Source of the DNA: Ianthella basta
Taxonomy: Eukaryota > Porifera > Demospongiae > Verongiida > Ianthellidae
Assembly: GCA_964019415.1 (NCBI GenBank)
Contig: OZ025874.1
Location: 5,311,092 to 5,375,091, forward strand
Direction of reading: 5' to 3'
Length of the DNA stretch: 64,000 nt
Part shown: piece after piece, positions 58,266 through 64,000 of the stretch
Layout: the number at the start of each line of letters is the position of its first letter
Position numbering within the stretch: position 1 is the stretch's first letter
Notes under the pieces: model-generated
Seen by the model: the letters and a program-made list of their open reading frames with translations, nothing else
The model's database searches: none
What the model was told of the DNA's origin: nothing
Program-made: the position numbers and the translations under genes

Positions 58266-59333
58266 TTGAAAGCTGTGTCAACAAATTTTGTCCAACCTCA
58301 ACTCCACAATAATATGGCCAACTGCAGCGATTGCTTCCCTGAGAACATGACTGATTCTGAAACTCCCTTAACATTTGCAACTATTCCTCTACTTGTGTTC
58401 AATCTACTGATGCTGCTTGGAGTGCTCCTGCCTGTGACAGTTGGGGATGCTCTTGTTCTTATAGCTTTGGGCAGGAACAAGAAGATACCAATCCAGATTC
58501 GTGTAACTCTTCAGAGCATCCTACTGGGTTGCTTCATTGCCATTATAGCCCTGTCTTTCCTGCATGTCACTGCAGTAGTGTTGACAACTACCAACCTATC
58601 AGCACCCCCTAGGGAAGTCTGCTCCTTTACCTTCTGGCTATTATCAGTTGGCCGAGTTGTGAGGTTTGTGTTCATAGCTACATTCTCTGTTGTTGTGTTT
58701 GTGATGGTCCTCAAAGGAGTTAAAGCTGTACATCTGAAAGGGCTACTTATAGCAAGCATAGCTCTTTGGGTGATTGTATCACTACTTGCCGCCCCGGTGT
58801 TGTCACAGTCAGTTGTGGGTGCTGCCTACATTGGTGGGGCGGTATGCTTTCCCACCCCCCAAGAAAATATAACCATCAGAGACTTAAACAGAGCTTACAT
58901 TGGAACATGGATTATTATTTTTGGAGCATTCCCTTTAATCATTACAACTTTCATGACTCTCGCAACCTTCTGCTACATCAAAAAGCACAAGGTCAGCAAT
59001 GAGGCAAAGGGCAACAGGCTCTTCCTAAAGGCTATGACAAAACTAGCACTTTTCCTGGTACTAGGCAACTCATTGAACTTCCTTGGGCAGGCCATTCCTC
59101 CTGCGGTTGTCATTGCACTTGACTCGCCCTCCAGCGACTTGATCTATGTAGCTTTGGCCTTGTTCAACCTTTCCCAGTATCCAACACCAATTCTCATGTT
59201 AGTGTATATCAACTCCATACCAAGGGACATCAAGGCACTATTGCTACAATGCTGCTGCCGAAAGAGAAGGAACAGGTCTCCCTCAAAGACAACCTTCCAT
59301 GTAGCATCCACAGACCAAACTCTGGATCAGTAA
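58266..59333 (+). CDS. Intronless rhodopsin-like seven-transmembrane receptor
   Basis: A single 355-codon frame encodes a plasma-membrane GPCR. There are seven hydrophobic helices at about 36-68, 80-107, 120-150, 158-180, 211-238, 256-283 and 292-316. N-glycosylation sites lie before helix 1 (N19, N27) and in loops (N110, N201). Cys119 at the top of helix 3 and Cys194 in the second extracellular loop fit the conserved disulphide. Helix 7 has NLSQYP in place of the canonical NPxxY, and helix 3 ends without a DRY motif. The tail has a CCC cluster (329-331), a likely palmitoylation site, and a basic stretch. Met17 (58314) is an alternative start that would leave an N-terminus of normal length. 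The ligand cannot be inferred. Confidence 0.85.
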   Translation: MKAVSTNFVQPQLHNNMANCSDCFPENMTDSETPLTFATIPLLVFNLLMLLGVLLPVTVGDALVLIALGRNKKIPIQIRVTLQSILLGCFIAIIALSFLHVTAVVLTTTNLSAPPREVCSFTFWLLSVGRVVRFVFIATFSVVVFVMVLKGVKAVHLKGLLIASIALWVIVSLLAAPVLSQSVVGAAYIGGAVCFPTPQENITIRDLNRAYIGTWIIIFGAFPLIITTFMTLATFCYIKKHKVSNEAKGNRLFLKAMTKLALFLVLGNSLNFLGQAIPPAVVIALDSPSSDLIYVALALFNLSQYPTPILMLVYINSIPRDIKALLLQCCCRKRRNRSPSKTTFHVASTDQTLDQ

Positions 59334-60321
59334 ACTAAACTTTTCTCTGAAATCAAACTGAGCTGAGTTGTGCTATAATTATTTCTGAGTTAAATAATAA
59401 TTATTACTGTATATGTGAGGAGGAGATTTTGCTATTGTTGAATGAGAATGAGTAAATAATTACATGAAATTAATGGATGATCCTATTGCAGCATGGAATA
59501 GTTTACATCAATCTGCATGAAGTTGGAAATCCTTAATCAACAGTAATTTAATTAAGGCTTATTGGGACAAGCGAAGCGAAGCGTCATTGATCACCAACAT
59601 GTCCCTATATGCATACTCCGGCTCACCCCCACAATGTTTTATATTCGTCTAGTCTATTTACTTCAGTGTGCATATGGCAATGACCATGCATGCTATACAC
59701 ACACAGCATGATGTCATATTGCAGCATGCATACATGGTACATATACCAGTGTTTCATAGACAGCTGGCTTCACATCTATGAAATGAAGCAGGAAACAATA
59801 TACCATAATATTATGTAATGTAATAACATATACATGCAAGACCGACTCTATTATAGAGAAGCACTAACTGGCTGTACATTACTTCAAAGCATCTGTTTAA
59901 ATTGACCGTGCAAACCATACTTCAGTTAGGGACAGCCAGGCATGCAATGGAGCAAGAAGGGTCATGCATGGTTGGCTTGTGTAAACATCCATTTCATTAG
60001 TCTTGTGAGGGGGCCTACTCTGTATTATATAGAATGCACTAACTGCATGGACATGTGTGCATCTGTATTATAGTTGGTGGCCATGGCCATTGGTACATGT
60101 ACTTCTTCTGAATGCCGCATTCAAATGCACATCTGTACTACGAAATTGAGCACCAGTAATACTCACTACAAGTAATACAGTTAAAAAAGGGATCTGCAGC
60201 TACTCTCATACAAGAAAAATGCTATTGCTTCTCCAGCTAACAAGTTCAACATCTGCTAGTTCTAATGAACATTTCACAGCTACATTGAAAGAAGGAGTAC
60301 ACTACGGGTTTGTGATTAATG
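59334..60321. other. Intergenic spacer between convergent GPCR and filamin
   Basis: AT-rich, with no supported ORF. It should hold the 3' UTRs of the plus-strand GPCR and the minus-strand filamin gene. I see no clear repeat element. Confidence 0.5.
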
Positions 60322-63300
60322 TCAAACACTCTCGTCTCTTCCTGAAGCACGGACTTGCACCTTAAAAGGTGAGCCAGGGATGTGTGTGTCTGCCCATAGT
60401 ACTGCTATGGTGTACTCCCCAGGACGGCAAGGGAGGAAGCCAGCCTCAACAGATCTCTTCTCCCCTGAGATCCACTTTGTTTTAGCCGGTACTGGTCCAT
60501 TTGGCCCGGTCACCTCCACCACCAGAGTACCAGCTCCTGCTCCCTTAGTGTCCACCGTGAAGTCACATTTGCGGCCTGCTACTCCCTCTGTTAAACCAGC
60601 CCCACTGGCCTTCACATTGCCAGGGACAGGTGGTTCAAAAACACGAACTTTGAATGGACTGCCAAGGACCTCTTTCCCTTCCCAACAGCAGTGCACCGTA
60701 AAGTTGCCTGGTTTTGGAGGGTCAAATGTACCTCTAAACAAGCCCTCTTCTGTGACACTGATCTTCCCAGTTACAGCTTCATGCTCAGTGTAGGCAGTCA
60801 CTGTCAGAGCTGCATCACTGGGCACATCCAAAATGTCAAAAGAAACGGGATAGCCGTACACAACATCCTGGATGCTATGTTTGTCCACACAGATTTTGGG
60901 CAAGGCAGATGGGGGGTGTGCAGTAACTGTGAAGGGTGATCCTGGGATGTGTTCACTGTTGTAGATCACCTCAATCTTATGTTCACCTTGAAATTGGGGA
61001 AAGTATTTGAATTCATACACTCCTTCTTTATGTTGATATACAGATGGAAACACCCTCTCAGATTCACCCTGTATCGTAACCTTTAGGTCTCCTTCAGTGC
61101 AGTCTGTGAAGACCACAAACTGGCTCTCCTTATTTACCTCTGCAAATTGCAGGCCATCTCCCTCAGCTCGGCAGGCAGAGGCATCTGGCTGATCTGAGAG
61201 CACCAACTGAAAGGGTGACCTGGGAATGTGTGCGCCATCGTACTTGATACTCACCAGGTACTCAGGAATTTCTTGTTTAGGCTCAAAGCACATCCAGTAA
61301 GTGGTGTCTCTAACGGCCTCCACATCACATGGGATGTCCAACTTTCCTGGCATGCTTAGCACTTCAGCAGTCAGTGTACCTTCCCCTGATCCTTTGGTGT
61401 CTACCATAAAGTACATTTTGCCATCTTCCATTGGTTGGTCTTCTTCCACCAAACAGCACCTGGATGCATCACCACACTTCACGAATGAAACAGAGAAGGG
61501 GCTCCCATACACAGGATGTTCACCATGAGTTACTGATATCTTGTGATTGCCCTCTGCGGTTGGAGTGATACTTGTCAGGAAAGTGTCACTGCCCAGTTCA
61601 CGAACATTCACAGTGGCAGCTGACTGGGGATCAGCATTAACAGTGAGCTTCCCCTCTCCAACTTCCTTACAAAGTGTTTTGAATTGGTATGGCTTACCAA
61701 TGTAAAATGGCACCACTGACAAATCTACACCAATTTTCACCAATTCATGATGAAAATTTACAAGCAATGGGCTCTCCTCCAGTGGCGTGTCATTCCACTG
61801 AACTTCAAGGCGGTACTCTCCTGGCTTGGTAGGTGCACATTGTACACTCTGCACTCCATAGTTATCACTGTCTTCAATTGTAATGACTGCCTCTGCAGGA
61901 CCTTGAGCAATCACTTCTAGTGTACCAGGGCCTGCTCCGAAGGTGTTGACACGAAATGTGCATGGCTGGCTCATCTCAAAGGGCTTTGACAAAGCCGTGA
62001 TGTCCTCAGGGATGATACACACTTTGCCCTGGTCTCCTTCCTTTGTCTGCTGGAAGCTCAGCACTCCTAGTCCCTCTTCATCTGCACTTTCTGTCTGTAG
62101 AGCCATTGAAGTTTGCGACTCAGGAAAAATATACTTCTCTTCCTTGGTAACTACATCTTCAGGAGTTGGTTCCTTTGAGTAAACAGGCTCCAACACTGCA
62201 GCTGGCACTCGAATACAATATGGAGACCCTTCTACATGACTCCCATTCACGAAAACAGACACAGTGTAGTCATCCTCAAAAAAGGGGGTAAAAAGAACAG
62301 ATTTCCTATTCAATTTGTCTTGAATAACTGTTATGGGAGCATCACCAGTACGTTCACCAATGGCAAGAGCAGAAAGTGTATCATTTGGGTCATCAAACAC
62401 TCCCAGGTGCATTGGCTGGCCAAGTTCTACATCCCCTAGCTCAAAATCTTTGCCATGAACTGCTTCTACTGAGAAAGGCACCTTGCGAACAGGTTTTCCT
62501 CCCCACAACAGATAGATCTCATGAAAGCCAATAGCTGTAGGTATGAAGGTGCCTGTGAAAGTGCTATCCTTATTGTCCACAAGCTCCAGTTGTGACTTCC
62601 TGCTTGGATCAGAGGGACCTTCACTCCTTGCCAGAAGATCACCAGACCCAGCTTCTGTGCAATCCACGGAGAACTTCAGAGGTTTGTCGACAGCACATCG
62701 AACATTGTCCAGACCATTCACCACCACTTTTCGCACATGTGGTGGCCCAAGCACAATCACCTCAAATGGGCTACCCTTGATTGGCTTCTTCTGGCAGTGA
62801 ATGTGAACATCATGCACACCAGGGCTCTTTGGAACAAAGGTGCAGCGATAGCACCCAGCAAACACCGGATCCCCTGTCACTTTGAGCTGCAGTTTCTTCC
62901 TACTTGTCTGGTGCACTACATAACCACTGATGTGTGTTGGAACTGGACTGGCTAAAGTGTACCTGACAGTCACTGGGCCCCAAGGGTACACTGGACGACT
63001 ACGCTGATCCACTGAAAAAGTGATGGGTGAGTCTGGTACAGCCTCTCCACTCCATAGGACACTGTTCTTGTGTTCACCAGGCGCAGTGGGAATGTAGACA
63101 ACTTTATAGCTGGTTTCACTCTCAGAAGGAGGGGTGATCTTCACTGTCGATGACTGAGTGGACACTGATGGGCCTTCACACTTCACGGTCAGCTCCCCAG
63201 ATCCTGCCTTAGTGGCATCCACATAGTACACTATTTCTTCACGAGTGAGCAGTTTGTCCTCCTCAGAAGGTAGACCATGAATTCTGCACTTTGAGGCCAC

Positions 63301-64000
63301 TGGCGGGGGATATTCATAGCAGACAATGAATGGTGATCCTGGGATGTGCTCCTTCCCGTCTTTAATCTCCAGTGTATATAGGTCTGGCCGTGTAGGGTTA
63401 ATTGAAACCAAGTGGTCTCCATCAGAATTTCTTGTCAGTTTTGTAGGGATCTTGCCGACTCTTTCTCCTCTGCAACTGGCCTTAATGGCAGTATGGACCT
63501 CCTTATCTTCTTTTTCAACTTCAATGCGCAGTGGAGTGCCTGGGACAAAGACTGGATAGGATTCAGGCAAGGCTTCAGTTTTTTGCTCACTGCTCTCCTC
63601 ATCATCATAGAGTTCAGCAAATCCTTCAGGTATATATGAGGCTTCAACGTCCGGAGCCTCTTCCATGTCAAATACCTCCTCTACCTCCTCCTCTTTTTCC
63701 ACTACTGCCACAACTGGTACACTGAAGGGAGAATCTGGAATAGGTTCATTGCTGAAGGTCACATCCATCTTGAATATCCCTGGGTTGCTAGCCTCAAATA
63801 CTGCAGTGTAGTGACCTGGCTGTTCCTCAGTCACAGTAACCTCTACAGGACCACCTTCCTCACTACTTGCCTCACACTTTACTTGTAGGTCTCCATCGCC
63901 AGCCTCTGATGCATCAATGTAAGTGTGCACAGGACCAATTCCCTCAGCACATGGGTGTGGACCATCTACTTTAACCCTTGAGGCATCTGGCTGGTTCAGA
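60322..64000 (-). CDS. Filamin-like actin cross-linker, C-terminal part (5' end outside window)
   Basis: An uninterrupted minus-strand frame from the window edge to TGA at 60322 (about 1225 codons) encodes about 12 immunoglobulin-like filamin repeats of ~95 aa. Each closes with a SPF-type strand (IPDSPFSV, IPGSPFIV, IKGSPFEV, IPRSPFQL, IPGSPFTV, VLGSPFKV, IPGSPFKV) and most have the DxxxAGxGxL motif. Filamins cross-link actin and bind membrane receptors through these repeats. A strongly acidic linker (EKEEEVEEVFDMEE…DDEESSEQ) lies between the first two repeats in the window, and a second linker precedes the seventh. The last repeat ends nine residues before the stop, as expected if it is the dimerisation repeat. 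The actin-binding CH domains would lie upstream, beyond 64000. A single exon of this size is unusual for vertebrate filamins. Confidence 0.93.
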   Translation of the reverse strand, partial: LNQPDASRVKVDGPHPCAEGIGPVHTYIDASEAGDGDLQVKCEASSEEGGPVEVTVTEEQPGHYTAVFEASNPGIFKMDVTFSNEPIPDSPFSVPVVAVVEKEEEVEEVFDMEEAPDVEASYIPEGFAELYDDEESSEQKTEALPESYPVFVPGTPLRIEVEKEDKEVHTAIKASCRGERVGKIPTKLTRNSDGDHLVSINPTRPDLYTLEIKDGKEHIPGSPFIVCYEYPPPVASKCRIHGLPSEEDKLLTREEIVYYVDATKAGSGELTVKCEGPSVSTQSSTVKITPPSESETSYKVVYIPTAPGEHKNSVLWSGEAVPDSPITFSVDQRSRPVYPWGPVTVRYTLASPVPTHISGYVVHQTSRKKLQLKVTGDPVFAGCYRCTFVPKSPGVHDVHIHCQKKPIKGSPFEVIVLGPPHVRKVVVNGLDNVRCAVDKPLKFSVDCTEAGSGDLLARSEGPSDPSRKSQLELVDNKDSTFTGTFIPTAIGFHEIYLLWGGKPVRKVPFSVEAVHGKDFELGDVELGQPMHLGVFDDPNDTLSALAIGERTGDAPITVIQDKLNRKSVLFTPFFEDDYTVSVFVNGSHVEGSPYCIRVPAAVLEPVYSKEPTPEDVVTKEEKYIFPESQTSMALQTESADEEGLGVLSFQQTKEGDQGKVCIIPEDITALSKPFEMSQPCTFRVNTFGAGPGTLEVIAQGPAEAVITIEDSDNYGVQSVQCAPTKPGEYRLEVQWNDTPLEESPLLVNFHHELVKIGVDLSVVPFYIGKPYQFKTLCKEVGEGKLTVNADPQSAATVNVRELGSDTFLTSITPTAEGNHKISVTHGEHPVYGSPFSVSFVKCGDASRCCLVEEDQPMEDGKMYFMVDTKGSGEGTLTAEVLSMPGKLDIPCDVEAVRDTTYWMCFEPKQEIPEYLVSIKYDGAHIPRSPFQLVLSDQPDASACRAEGDGLQFAEVNKESQFVVFTDCTEGDLKVTIQGESERVFPSVYQHKEGVYEFKYFPQFQGEHKIEVIYNSEHIPGSPFTVTAHPPSALPKICVDKHSIQDVVYGYPVSFDILDVPSDAALTVTAYTEHEAVTGKISVTEEGLFRGTFDPPKPGNFTVHCCWEGKEVLGSPFKVRVFEPPVPGNVKASGAGLTEGVAGRKCDFTVDTKGAGAGTLVVEVTGPNGPVPAKTKWISGEKRSVEAGFLPCRPGEYTIAVLWADTHIPGSPFKVQVRASGRDESV

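Noticed and set aside
1-64000. tRNA or rRNA genes
   Set aside because: I scanned for cloverleaf-like boxes and rRNA-like stretches by eye and saw none that I could support.

Overview
The window is nuclear DNA from an animal. It has GT-AG introns, a filamin gene, a spectrin-repeat gene fragment, a CYP3-clan-like cytochrome P450, a seven-transmembrane receptor and animal-type mobile elements (pogo/Tigger, THAP-Harbinger, Ty3/Gypsy, MITEs). The compact intergenic spaces, an intronless GPCR of no familiar subfamily and the element mix fit an early-branching marine invertebrate such as a demosponge. The sequence alone does not prove the taxon.

The left 57 kb is dominated by duplication. Bases 1-22765 recur in the same orientation at 31530-53880 (called copies 1 and 2). 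They are nearly identical over the first ~8 kb and differ by a few percent plus many indels after that. Between them, 22766-28880 holds a broken spectrin-repeat gene (minus strand) with two DNA transposons in one intron, and 28871-31529 holds a Gypsy 3' end, a PHD-finger exon and a GC-rich insertion. A third, inverted and more diverged segment (53720-57090) corresponds to 28871-35250 read backwards, with several blocks missing.

This architecture explains the main gene. In copy 2 a complete 12-exon P450 reads leftward from 54391 to 38179 (516 codons by my exon model, all phases consistent). Its membrane-anchor exon lies in the inverted segment. Copy 1 has the other 11 exons (21395 to 6659), but its anchor exon is missing because the copy ends at 22765, and exon 6 carries a one-base insertion, so it is probably a pseudogene. 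At the 3' side of each P450 copy, a rightward copy of the same promoter and anchor exon (1520-1623; 33049-33152) is followed by an unrelated hydrophobic exon with a perfectly phased splice (4585-4753; 36107-36275). Together these predict a small chimeric membrane protein transcribed convergently toward the P450. I consider this the most novel feature.

P450 introns contain a ~3.4-kb Harbinger-like element (SAP/SWIM/YqaJ ORF plus THAP/DDE transposase ORF, convergent and decayed), a mariner-type MITE and several foldback repeats.

The right end (58-64 kb) is single copy: an intronless rhodopsin-like GPCR (plus strand) and the 3' part of a filamin-like gene (minus strand, one long exon of about 12 filamin repeats, continuing past the window edge). 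A serious caveat is that copies 1 and 2 could be two haplotypes placed in tandem by the assembler. Long reads or read depth would settle that.
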